10,649 nucleotides of DNA from the NCBI GenBank assembly GCA_045650025.1, contig JAZRQR010000185.1, forward strand, positions 1 through 10,649, read 5' to 3'. Source of the DNA: SVQP01 sp045650025. GTDB taxonomy: Bacteria > Bacillota > Clostridia > Oscillospirales > CAG-272. Shown here one piece after another: positions 1 to 6,782 of this stretch (position 1 is the first letter of the stretch; every line of letters starts with the position of its first letter). A program made the translations under genes and the position numbers. The notes under the pieces were generated by a model. The model had not been told where the DNA came from. It did no database searches and saw only the letters and a list, made by a program, of their open reading frames with translations.

Positions 1-1749
1 GTTCATCAGCGCAAAGCCGAAATCCCAGTTGCCCTCGTATGCGGGAATGCCGTTCGCTTTGGTATAGCTTCTGCCGCCGTTGGTGCCGCCGCTGCCGTTT
101 GCCCAGAAGCCGCTCATGACGATCATCTGCTCCACCTCACCCTCGGGTGAAAGACCGGGCTTTTGCGGATACATATCCGCCCATGCCCATCTGCCCTTAC
201 CCTTGCGGTCTGCATACCAGGAATCGCTTGTAAACGCCCAGCTTTGACGGACGGTAAAGAAATCGTTGATTTCGGAGGACAGCGTTTTTGCCAGCGAATC
301 GGGATAGAAGATCAGCGGCTTGCCATCAAAGTAAAACCACATATCCGCATACTTGCCCACGGAATAGTAGTTATTCCAAAGGAAATTGAGCGATGCGGCT
401 GCCAGCGAATCGGTGTTACCGCAATGGAAGCAGATCTGCGGTACCTGGTAGCCCTCTGCACGCATCTGACTCCAGACGCGCAGCAGCGTCTCTAAATTAT
501 GCTCGTAAATAATGCCGTTGGTGGCGTCCACGAAAATAAAGTCCACGCCCGCCTCGGCAAGCATGTAGCCGTGCTTACGGATGACCCATTCGTCATCCGA
601 ATTGTAATAGCCGAAGTACGGCTCTGCCCAGTAGTGCGCAAAGCCCAAGGGTCCCTGCGGGATCAGATCCCATACGGCGTCCGCGCCGCCCGAAAGATAC
701 GCAGCGGTGTGGTCGTAGAGCGGATTTTCGCCCTGCTCCTTGGCGTTATGCCACATAAAGTAGAAGATACCGACCTTTTGCTCGGTGGGAGCGATGGTGT
801 CGCTGCCGATCGGGGTCACTCTGCCAACGTCATCGGTTGCCACCCAGGTATCTGCAAATACGTCACGGGAATTGAGCATATCCATAGGCTCGGTGGTGGA
901 GACGGTAGACTCACCCGATACCTTCATACCCGTGATCTTAACAGTCTTTTTCATATGATGCGTCCATATGCGTGCGTAGCCCGTTCTTGCCACCGGCTCA
1001 GAGAGCGGCTCGGTAATGTCGGGGGTCTCGCTTCCTTCCAAATAAAATTCCAGCTTGTCGTCCAGTATCACAAGACGCGCCAAGGGTGTCTTGGTGCCGT
1101 TGTCGTTATAGAAGATCGAAATCACGTTGGCAACCGGGTCGTCCTCCACGATCAGCTCCACGCCCTCGGCGAAATCCACGGGGCTTGTCACCATGGTGCA
1201 GTTGGGCCACTTGCCGGTACGCATACCGATCTTTTTATCCTTCATCAGTATCCACACCCTTGCCGACTCATGGTTGGGAGCAGAGCCTGTGCCGGACAGA
1301 CGCAAGCCGAAGTACGCGGAATCGTAATTCGCCTCGGGCTCGGGCTCGGAGGAGGTCAGCTTAAAGGAATACTTGGCGGTCACGTTTTCATTGAACTTAA
1401 CGCCGATGTTGAAATTGGCAACCGTGTTGGCGTTGAGCGTGACCACGTTTTTCTTCGCCTTTCCCTCACCCACGGCAAACACCGTGCTGCCGTTGGAGGC
1501 GTTATACACGTATTCCTCTGAGATCACCTTTTCGATCTCGGTCACAGTCTGCATTTCAAACGAAAGCTCGGTAGAAGAAACAAAGCTGCCCTCTTGCGGC
1601 TGCGTGCGATCGGGTCCGGTCGTGCCCGCCTCGGTATCTGCCGTGCTGTCCGAGGGAGCAGCAGGCGTTTTGGGCGTGCATGCAAAGCTGCCCAAAAGCA
1701 AGAGACATGCAAGCAGGATCCATATACCGTTTCTGAAAGTTCGTTTCAT
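1..1749 (-). CDS. Lipoprotein glycoside hydrolase, GH71/99-like barrel (C-terminus beyond window)
   Basis: The frame is open from ATG 1749 to the left edge (583 codons, no stop), so the C-terminus is missing. The N-terminus (MKRT..., then a hydrophobic run with Leu-Leu-Leu-Leu) ends at Cys24 in the context SFAC, a somewhat non-standard lipobox. A Ser/Thr/Pro/Glu-rich linker follows (about 30-55), so the product is probably a surface lipoprotein. Residues about 60-290 look like a beta-sandwich module. From about 324 (VGIFYFMWH) begins a barrel-type domain with a YW-x-EP-x-FGYY stretch, SDDEWVIRKHG (about 383) and DFIFVDATNG (about 403). Later come ICFHCGN, FDGKPLIFYP and WAWADMYPQ. From memory, this pattern fits proteins labelled GH71/99-like in Bacteroidetes and Firmicutes, where a TGWNEW-like motif usually follows; that part lies outside the window. 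The start is set by GGAGG at 1757-1761, 7 nt upstream. The substrate is unknown. The lipoprotein call is strong; the GH family call is moderate. Confidence 0.75.
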   Translation of the reverse strand, partial: MKRTFRNGIWILLACLLLLGSFACTPKTPAAPSDSTADTEAGTTGPDRTQPQEGSFVSSTELSFEMQTVTEIEKVISEEYVYNASNGSTVFAVGEGKAKKNVVTLNANTVANFNIGVKFNENVTAKYSFKLTSSEPEPEANYDSAYFGLRLSGTGSAPNHESARVWILMKDKKIGMRTGKWPNCTMVTSPVDFAEGVELIVEDDPVANVISIFYNDNGTKTPLARLVILDDKLEFYLEGSETPDITEPLSEPVARTGYARIWTHHMKKTVKITGMKVSGESTVSTTEPMDMLNSRDVFADTWVATDDVGRVTPIGSDTIAPTEQKVGIFYFMWHNAKEQGENPLYDHTAAYLSGGADAVWDLIPQGPLGFAHYWAEPYFGYYNSDDEWVIRKHGYMLAEAGVDFIFVDATNGIIYEHNLETLLRVWSQMRAEGYQVPQICFHCGNTDSLAAASLNFLWNNYYSVGKYADMWFYFDGKPLIFYPDSLAKTLSSEINDFFTVRQSWAFTSDSWYADRKGKGRWAWADMYPQKPGLSPEGEVEQMIVMSGFWANGSGGTNGGRSYTKANGIPAYEGNWDFGFALMN

Positions 1750-1756
1750 ACTCATT

Positions 1757-1761
1757 CCTCC
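1757..1761 (-). promoter_or_regulatory. Ribosome binding site deciding the lipoprotein start
   Basis: GGAGG on the minus strand lies 7 nt before ATG 1749. A second in-frame ATG at 1755 is only 1 nt from this site, so 1749 is the better start. Confidence 0.7.
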
Positions 1762-1785
1762 ATGTGGTAATACATCTCTGTTTGC

Positions 1786-1815
1786 ATTATAGCATGTACC
1801 CAAACCTATTGTCAA
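1786..1815 (-). promoter_or_regulatory. Sigma-A type promoter of the lipoprotein gene
   Basis: On the minus strand a perfect TTGACA (1815-1810) and a perfect TATAAT (1791-1786) are separated by 18 bp. TGC directly before the -10 makes it an extended -10 promoter. Transcription should begin near 1779, leaving a leader of about 30 nt that holds the GGAGG site. This is the strongest consensus promoter in the window. Confidence 0.85.
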
Positions 1816-1859
1816 GTAACCACAATTCAATCATGTCTTTTATATGTTTTTTACTGACT

Positions 1860-1869
1860 TTTGTACAAA
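1860..1869. promoter_or_regulatory. Short palindrome between divergent promoters, possible operator
   Basis: TTTGTACAAA is a perfect 10-bp palindrome in the AT-rich gap between two divergent glycosidase promoters. It lies about 30 bp upstream of the plus-strand -35 and about 45 bp upstream of the minus-strand -35. GntR- and LacI-family operators of sugar genes are often short palindromes in such places. The core faintly resembles halves of the Bacillus AraR operator (known to contain TTGTAC/GTACAA) but without its spacing. A 10-bp palindrome in AT-rich DNA can also arise by chance. Confidence 0.25.
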
Positions 1870-1898
1870 TTTTACTAACCCACTTCCATAACACACGA

Positions 1899-1927
1899 TT
1901 GACGCGGCGGTGATTTTATGGTATAAT
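1899..1927 (+). promoter_or_regulatory. Sigma-A type promoter of the first GH43-like gene
   Basis: TTGACG (1899-1904), a 17-bp spacer and TATAAT (1922-1927), with TGG directly upstream of the -10 (extended -10). Transcription should start near 1934. The position shows that the in-frame GTG at 1910 is inside the promoter and cannot be the translation start. Confidence 0.85.
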
Positions 1928-1969
1928 AACGCCAAAGGAAGCTTACATTTCGGAAAGGAGCTCAACGCC

Positions 1970-2860
1970 GTGAAGCTGCATGACATTCATTTGCGCGACC
2001 CCTTTATTTTTGCCGAGGACGGAGTGTATTATCTGTACGGAACTCGCCGCGGTGCCACCACCAAAACCATTCCCTGGCAGGGCTTGGACGTTTACACCTC
2101 CACAGACCTTGACGAGTGGAGCGAGCCGCACGAGTGCTTTACCCGCCCTGTGGATTTTTGGTCGGATCGCGATTTCTTTGCGCCCGAGGTCTACCGCTAC
2201 GGCGATGCCTATTATATGTTCGCCAGCTTTCGCAGCGAGAGTCGCCTGCGCTGCTCCCAGATCTTAAAGAGCAACAGCCCCATGGGTCCTTTCCTGCCCT
2301 TTACCGAAGGCCCCATCACCCCTGAGGAGTGGGTCTGCCTTGACGCGACCTTTTACGTGGATGAGGAGGGAACACCCTGGACGGCATTCTGCCACGAATG
2401 GACGCAGGTGGGGGACGGCACGATTGAGATCATGCCGCTGACAGCCGATCTGACCGGGCCCGCAGGAGAGCCCAAGACGATTGTGCGTGCGGGGGATGCG
2501 GAATGGTCGTATTCCTTGGTCGATCCCACTTCACGCAATTACGTGACCGACGGCCCCTTTTTCCGCAAGGGCAAGAACGGCAAGCTGTATATGCTGTGGT
2601 CGGGCTTCCATGCAGGGCCGCAATACTGGTACGTGCAGGCACTTGTCATCAGCGACAGCGGCAGCATTCACGGTCCTTGGCGTCATGCGGACAAGTTCAT
2701 TTATGACGAGGACGGCGGCCACGGCATGCTGTTCGACGGCTTTGACGGCCAGCTTTACATGGTGCTGCACAGCACCAACGTCAATCCCAACGAGCGCCCG
2801 CGCCTGTTCCGCATGCGCGAGACCGACGACGGCTTCGAGATCATCGAGAGAGTCGGATAA
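1970..2860 (+). CDS. GH43-like five-bladed propeller glycosidase (copy 1)
   Basis: A 296-residue protein with no signal peptide, probably a cytoplasmic exo-acting arabinofuranosidase/xylosidase-type enzyme that trims imported oligosaccharides. Family features: an N-terminal RDPFIF with the expected catalytic-base Asp10, FAPEVY (about 70), CLDATFYVDEEG with the likely pKa-modulating Asp125, HEW with Glu143, TDGPFF (Asp194), LYMLWSGF, and GGHGMLF (His251). In classical GH43 enzymes the general acid is a Glu in an EGP motif; here that motif reads TDGP, so either Asp194 or Glu143 would serve. The start is GTG 1970, with AAAGGAG at 1954-1960 and a 9-nt gap. The frame stays open to 1910 but that stretch overlaps the promoter. 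The gene has its own promoter and terminator and is a paralogue of the gene at 8682-9548. The GH43-like fold call is firm; substrate specificity is not. Confidence 0.85.
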   Translation: MKLHDIHLRDPFIFAEDGVYYLYGTRRGATTKTIPWQGLDVYTSTDLDEWSEPHECFTRPVDFWSDRDFFAPEVYRYGDAYYMFASFRSESRLRCSQILKSNSPMGPFLPFTEGPITPEEWVCLDATFYVDEEGTPWTAFCHEWTQVGDGTIEIMPLTADLTGPAGEPKTIVRAGDAEWSYSLVDPTSRNYVTDGPFFRKGKNGKLYMLWSGFHAGPQYWYVQALVISDSGSIHGPWRHADKFIYDEDGGHGMLFDGFDGQLYMVLHSTNVNPNERPRLFRMRETDDGFEIIERVG

Positions 2861-2867
2861 TCAAAAC

Positions 2868-2904
2868 GAACGCATTTCCGTTATGGAAATGCGGTCGGCT
2901 TTTT
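2868..2904. terminator. Bidirectional Rho-independent terminator between convergent glycosidase genes
   Basis: CGCATTTCC (2871-2879) pairs perfectly with GGAAATGCG (2885-2893) around a 5-nt loop. The stem extends two further pairs after one mismatch and is followed by GGC and five T on the plus strand. On the minus strand it is followed by TTCGTTTTGATT. It starts 8 nt after the GH43-like stop and directly abuts the stop of the opposing GH36 gene, so it probably serves both. Confidence 0.75.
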
Positions 2905-4804
2905 ATTGTTTGATACCATAAAGCAAGATCTTGCTCTGATATTTCTCGGGAATGGTGACGATCAATCCGTCGGTCACAAGCGTCTTGCCCGCAATCTCCC
3001 AAGTTTCCTTGGTATCGATGTCGGTCACGGTATAGATCGCGTCGGGGTTCAGACCCTCAAGCACGTAAGCAGAGGTCTTACAGTTCGAGCCTGCGCGGCG
3101 GAATGCCATGACAATGCCGTCACCCTCTTCGGGTCTGTCGTAGCGGTAAGCTGCCCAGCCGCCGTGCGCGTACGACCAGCCGCCATCCTCCAAGGGATAG
3201 AAATCGCAGGAGAAGAAGTGGCGCAGCGAACGGTATTCCTCGCACATCTTTGCCATCCAGGCAAGCTTTTGCTCATCGGGCTCGGGGCGATCGGGGCGGT
3301 CCGTCCACCACCAGCTGCCCACGTAGCAGGGTGCATACGAGCTGCGGGTCGCGTAGGTATCCCCCATTCTCTTGCACACGCCGCCGGAGCACGGGATCAG
3401 GCGGTTATAGCCAAACATCTGCGTCTGAATGGCATCGGGGTCAAGATCAGGCTCGCAGAAGGCATCGGTACGCCAGATGGGAATGGTTCTCTTGATCGAC
3501 TCGGCGTCAATGCGGCGACCGCCCGACGCGCAGTTGTCAATGACCAGGTGCGGATACTTGGCGCGTAGATCATCCCACAGGCGATACAGGTTCATGATAT
3601 ACTTGATCTCGCACATACCCCCGCGATCCATCTCGTCGGTAATGCGCCAGGATTGCAGCGGCTCCATGTTAAAGTCCTGTCTGAAGCACGCAATATGCAG
3701 CTCGTCAATGAATTTGCAGATCAGATCAAACAGGTATTCCCTGACCTCGTCCTTGTCAAGGCGCAAAAGCAGATAAAAGCCGTCTAAGGGGTACAGCCAT
3801 TCAGGGTGCTCGACTGCCAGATCCGTTCCGGGATAAGCGCGCTCGGGCTCCATCCAAAGCAAGAATTTCATATCCATGCCGTGCACCGTTCTGATCACGT
3901 CGGCAAGTCCGTCGGGGTGCTCATCGGGGCGCACCTGCCAGTTGCCCACCTGCTTGTACCAATCCGCAGCACCGGGCGTGCCGCCCTTGCCGTACCAGCC
4001 GGCATCGATCCAATAATAGTTGGCTTTGACGCCGTGCGCGCGGTACTTTTCCAAATGGTAGAGATGACGCTCGGTGGTCAGCCCCATGCCCTCCAGAGCA
4101 AACGGAAACTGCTCGGGCGTAAAGGGGCAAAGCTCATTTTTGATCAAACGTCTGAATTGATTGCTGCCCTGCACGCGCGTGCCTTCAAATTCCATAAACA
4201 GAATGGAGGAGGTGCGCACGCGCTCACCGGGATGCAGACGAAACGCGGTATAGTCAAGACCCGATTTGATCTCCAGCACGTCACCCATAGTGTGCGCAAA
4301 GCTTGCGCGCCATTGTCCCGACCAACCGATAGCCGCCATAAGTCCGCGACCCTTGGTATAAAACTCAAAGAAAGGCATCTGACCGCTGGAGGAGCGCCCA
4401 CCTAAAGGATGATAGGAGCGCGAGGTGCCCAGCGGCATTTTGGTTTCGTGCACCTTGCATTCCTCCGAAATGCGATCGGCGCGCAGATATGCCTCGTAGC
4501 CCGCGCAACCGTCGGTATCAAACATGGACAAGGGAGGCGTTTTGCCCGATCCGTCCACAAAGCACCAAGTCGCATCGCAGTCCAGAATGTCGCGGATCAG
4601 CGCGCTGTCGTGCTCGCCTGCGTTTTCAAACCACAGCATCCAGCTAATGGCATTGTACGCAGGGTATTCGGTGATATGCAGCTCGACGCGCAAGCCGTCC
4701 TTGTACTCGTATAAGCGTCCGTACTCGGTTGGAGTCACGGTTACGTCGGCAATGTCAAAGGGCTTGTTATTGTAAGTAAATGAAAAACGCGGAATGATAT
4801 GCAT
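2903..4804 (-). CDS. GH36-family alpha-galactosidase (cytoplasmic)
   Basis: A 633-residue protein with no signal peptide, predicted to release alpha-linked galactose from imported oligosaccharides by the retaining clan GH-D mechanism. Order: N-terminal beta-sandwich (about 1-230), TIM barrel (about 240-560), C-terminal beta domain (to 633). Barrel motifs: YYWIDAGWYG (about 263-272), LLWMEPERA (about 315-323), CFRQDFN with the probable nucleophile Asp377, NCASGGRRID (about 424-433), and IWRTDAF with the probable acid/base Asp447. The RQDFN form replaces the KWDMN of classical GH36 and fits a variant subgroup I recall from environmental and gut bacteria. At 633 residues it is shorter than the roughly 720 of typical GH36. 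Start: ATG 4804 follows AAAGGAAGGA. An in-frame ATG at 4846 lies inside the -10 box and cannot be used. The gene is convergent with the GH43-like gene. The clan call is strong; the natural substrate is inferred. Confidence 0.88.
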   Translation of the reverse strand: MHIIPRFSFTYNNKPFDIADVTVTPTEYGRLYEYKDGLRVELHITEYPAYNAISWMLWFENAGEHDSALIRDILDCDATWCFVDGSGKTPPLSMFDTDGCAGYEAYLRADRISEECKVHETKMPLGTSRSYHPLGGRSSSGQMPFFEFYTKGRGLMAAIGWSGQWRASFAHTMGDVLEIKSGLDYTAFRLHPGERVRTSSILFMEFEGTRVQGSNQFRRLIKNELCPFTPEQFPFALEGMGLTTERHLYHLEKYRAHGVKANYYWIDAGWYGKGGTPGAADWYKQVGNWQVRPDEHPDGLADVIRTVHGMDMKFLLWMEPERAYPGTDLAVEHPEWLYPLDGFYLLLRLDKDEVREYLFDLICKFIDELHIACFRQDFNMEPLQSWRITDEMDRGGMCEIKYIMNLYRLWDDLRAKYPHLVIDNCASGGRRIDAESIKRTIPIWRTDAFCEPDLDPDAIQTQMFGYNRLIPCSGGVCKRMGDTYATRSSYAPCYVGSWWWTDRPDRPEPDEQKLAWMAKMCEEYRSLRHFFSCDFYPLEDGGWSYAHGGWAAYRYDRPEEGDGIVMAFRRAGSNCKTSAYVLEGLNPDAIYTVTDIDTKETWEIAGKTLVTDGLIVTIPEKYQSKILLYGIKQ

Positions 4805-4818
4805 ACTGTCCTTCCTTT

Positions 4819-4833
4819 CTGCCACGGTGGCAG
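4819..4833. promoter_or_regulatory. Perfect inverted repeat in the GH36 leader, possible operator or leader hairpin
   Basis: CTGCCAC and GTGGCAG flank a single central G (4826), a perfect 7-bp inverted repeat. It lies about 5-19 nt after the predicted transcription start and just before the ribosome binding site, the usual roadblock position for a LacI- or GntR-type repressor. It could instead be a small 5' stem in the mRNA. No second copy was seen in the window. Confidence 0.4.
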
Positions 4834-4844
4834 CTGTTTTTTTC

Positions 4845-4873
4845 ATTGTACCATGTCTGCCCGCAATTTACAA
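4845..4873 (-). promoter_or_regulatory. Promoter of the GH36 gene
   Basis: On the minus strand TTGTAA (4873-4868) and TACAAT (4850-4845) are 17 bp apart, with TGG immediately before the -10. The predicted transcription start is near 4838, giving a leader of about 35 nt to ATG 4804. The upstream in-frame ATG at 4846 overlaps the -10 and would not be transcribed. Confidence 0.7.
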
Positions 4874-5095
4874 CGATGTGCCACAAAAATGAGAAAATTC
4901 TCCACTTTCAACAAACTAATGCACACAAAAGCATCCCAAAAATTCTACGCCTATTGCATAGCCGTACAATTCCCTGCAAGCGTTACCAAAATCGGCGGCT
5001 TTAGCGATTGCACGGCTTTCACGAGCATCATCTCTCAAAAAGGAGAGCCTCGACTTTTTTTGCTGCACCTCTAAAAACGAAAACAGAAAATGCCC
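4874..5095. other. Intergenic block with a start-less open frame on the minus strand; candidate interspersed repeat
   Basis: No gene is supported here. On the minus strand one frame is open from about 5110 to a TAG at 4918-4916, reading through residues such as SRLSFLRDDARES, AIAKAADFGNACREL and YAIGVEFLGCF, then continuing past the stop as FVESGEFSHF. It has no ATG and no ribosome binding site. From memory, very similar strings turn up as spurious peptides between genes in gut Clostridia, which would make this a dispersed intergenic repeat rather than a gene. That is unverified, and only one copy is present here. A short stem (CTCTC and GAGAG around AAAAAG, 5033-5048) with a T7 run at 5055-5061 lies at its plus-strand end and could be a weak hairpin. 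Confidence 0.35.
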
Positions 5096-5124
5096 TTGAT
5101 TTTCCCCTCAAAGTGTGTTATACT
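5096..5124 (+). promoter_or_regulatory. Promoter of the membrane/DUF6273-like gene
   Basis: TTGATT (5096-5101), 17 bp, TATACT (5119-5124), with TGT directly upstream of the -10. Transcription should begin near 5131, leaving a leader of about 50 nt that contains the AGAAGGAG ribosome binding site. Confidence 0.75.
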
Positions 5125-5180
5125 GAAATCACTACAAAAACCGCGCTCGCATTTCACAAGCCGCGGCAGAAGGAGCTTTT

Positions 5181-6671
5181 ATGTCAAGAGTCTACGGTTA
5201 TTTTGAAATTGATGATGAATCTACCGGTGGGTCAAGTGACTTTTTCACAATCCCCGCCACGCTGCTTTACCTGTTTGGCTTTATCGGTATGGGCATTATG
5301 CTGTTTAGCATCCCCTCGCATATGCTGATCGTGGGTCTGCTTGCGCTGCTCTTCTATGCGCTCCCTGTCTTAGCGGTTTTGCTGGCAATTTTGCTTCGCC
5401 CCGTCGTAAGAGCCAAGGGCTACGACATCGGCGACCTTTTTGACGAGGAGGATCGTGAGGACTCACCGTTTACCGTTGCACTCTGCTGCTCGCTGTTCAG
5501 CGGCGGCACGCTGCTCAAGAATTTTTTCAAATTCTTCGTTGCCCCCTATTCCTACATTCTCTTTAACGTGTTCTTGGCAGCCTTTTGGATCTGCTATCCC
5601 ATCGGCTCGGTCAAGGAAACAACGCTGATCGGCATTGTCATTGTCAGCGCGTACGCAATGTATTATTTCCCCTTCGTCCTGTTCTTGCGCGCAAAGCGCA
5701 AGCGCAGCGTCCTGCTTGGCATTGCCACCGCAGGCGTCATCGTCACCTCTCTTGTGCTGTTCTTGGCAAATTACAATACCTTTATGGCAACCGATTCGGT
5801 CATTGGTCTTGCCTTCTTCTTTACTATGATCACCGTGCTTGGCACGCTGACCATCCTGATCTCCAATATTTTCTTTGCTAAGTCCAAGAAAAAGAAGATC
5901 GCGCTGCTCGCATTCTATCTTGTGCTGGTCATCACGATCGGCTGCGTTTCGGTATTCGCTCTGCCCAATCAAAATGAAGATAAGTACAACGAAGCGATCG
6001 CCTGCGTGCAAAACGGCGACTACCGCCGCGCAAGAGAGCTGTTTGCACAGCTTGGCCGTTATGAGGATAGCGAGCAACGCTATAACCAAATCAAGTTCAC
6101 CAATCTGCAGGTTGGCGAGCAGGTGGTAATGGGTTCGCAGACCAATAAGCCTGACTCGCTGCAGGGGGATAATCCGCTCTACTGGACTGTCATCGCAGTC
6201 AACGACGGCAAAGCGCTGCTGCTCTCGGACGCAATACTGACCTCAATCGAATCCAATTCCCTCTCCAGATGGGAAAAGGGTAATAACGTCCGCAGCAAGC
6301 TGCACGATCTGGAATACCTCTTCAACGACACCGACAAGGCAAGAATTGCCGAGCATACCTACACCATCAAGATCGACGGCGAGGATAAGCAGGTTACCGA
6401 TAAGCTATTCCTGCTCAGCCAAGCGGAGCTGCAGGAGTATTGCAGAAACGAGCAGATCTTCTCAAAAAAGGACACCAAGTACAACGACAATCAGGTGCTT
6501 GGCTACCTAATGCAGGACTCCGACTACGAGTACGTTTATTCCTACTACGTCCGCAACACCAACGATTCGGGTGAGTGGATCATCGCAGATTGCCAAGCAA
6601 AGCAATTCGTGATCAAAAGCAATAAATATGTAGGCGTCCGCCCCGCAATGTACGTCACCATCGACCAATAA
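5181..6671 (+). CDS. Polytopic membrane protein with TPR-like linker and DUF6273-like C-terminal domain
   Basis: A 496-residue protein of unknown function. The first half is an integral membrane domain with about seven or eight hydrophobic helices (roughly 24-43, 47-72, 97-115, 122-141, 148-169, 176-198, 207-232, 240-261). Charged loops such as KGYDIGDLFDEEDRED (about 79-94) and RAKRKR/KSKKKK suggest cytoplasmic segments. Residues about 266-305 form a TPR-like unit of the type AxxxxxNGDYxxARxLFxxLGxYEDSxxR. The C-terminal part (about 310-496) has the order VGxxVxxG, YWTVIAVNDGKALLLSDAIL, FLLSQAELQEY and VGVRPAMYVTI, which resembles DUF6273 domains found in Firmicute surface proteins. The start is ATG 5181, with AGAAGGAG and a 5-nt gap. 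It is a single gene with its own promoter and terminator. Its role is not known; topology could place the C-terminal domain outside the cell. Confidence 0.75.
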   Translation: MSRVYGYFEIDDESTGGSSDFFTIPATLLYLFGFIGMGIMLFSIPSHMLIVGLLALLFYALPVLAVLLAILLRPVVRAKGYDIGDLFDEEDREDSPFTVALCCSLFSGGTLLKNFFKFFVAPYSYILFNVFLAAFWICYPIGSVKETTLIGIVIVSAYAMYYFPFVLFLRAKRKRSVLLGIATAGVIVTSLVLFLANYNTFMATDSVIGLAFFFTMITVLGTLTILISNIFFAKSKKKKIALLAFYLVLVITIGCVSVFALPNQNEDKYNEAIACVQNGDYRRARELFAQLGRYEDSEQRYNQIKFTNLQVGEQVVMGSQTNKPDSLQGDNPLYWTVIAVNDGKALLLSDAILTSIESNSLSRWEKGNNVRSKLHDLEYLFNDTDKARIAEHTYTIKIDGEDKQVTDKLFLLSQAELQEYCRNEQIFSKKDTKYNDNQVLGYLMQDSDYEYVYSYYVRNTNDSGEWIIADCQAKQFVIKSNKYVGVRPAMYVTIDQ

Positions 6672-6682
6672 TCTCATATTTT

Positions 6683-6713
6683 GTCCCTCGCCTGCCACGG
6701 CGAGGGACTTTTT
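6683..6713 (+). terminator. Rho-independent terminator of the membrane/DUF6273-like gene
   Basis: A perfect 10-bp stem, GTCCCTCGCC (6683-6692) with GGCGAGGGAC (6699-6708), closes a 6-nt loop and runs directly into TTTTT. The next promoter's -35 begins only 4 nt after the T-run, so the two transcription units are packed tightly. Confidence 0.92.
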
Positions 6714-6716
6714 CTC

Positions 6717-6745
6717 TTGCAATATGCGACAAACTGTGCTATAAT
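6717..6745 (+). promoter_or_regulatory. Promoter of the acyltransferase-flavoprotein-GH43 operon
   Basis: TTGCAA (6717-6722), 17 bp, perfect TATAAT (6740-6745), with TGC before the -10. The predicted transcription start is near 6752, 31 nt before ATG 6783. Confidence 0.82.
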
Positions 6746-6782
6746 GGGATCATCACGAAAAAAAGGACGGCACAAGATTGCG

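Noticed and set aside
499..1521. Long plus-strand open frame (340 codons) opposite the lipoprotein gene
   Set aside because: It is antisense to a frame with a signal peptide, promoter, ribosome binding site and glycosidase motifs. Its translation has no recognisable domain, and such shadows are expected in GC-rich coding DNA.
3806..4405. Plus-strand open frame opposite the GH36 gene
   Set aside because: It is antisense to the GH36 barrel motifs, with no start signals.
5033..5061. Rho-independent terminator on the plus strand before the membrane gene
   Set aside because: The stem is only 5 bp, and the T-run lies several bases away. There is no upstream plus-strand gene to terminate, so it is kept only as a weak hairpin.
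4799..5074. Possible small plus-strand gene of 91 codons between the divergent promoters
   Set aside because: It starts inside the GH36 leader, crosses the GH36 promoter, and has no ribosome binding site or family motif.
5463..6089. Minus-strand open frame opposite the membrane protein gene
   Set aside because: It is antisense to the hydrophobic helices; its charged, low-complexity translation is what results from reading helices backwards.
6681..6782. N-terminal extension of the acyltransferase starting with TTG
   Set aside because: It would cover the upstream terminator hairpin and the operon promoter, and the extra residues have no family match.
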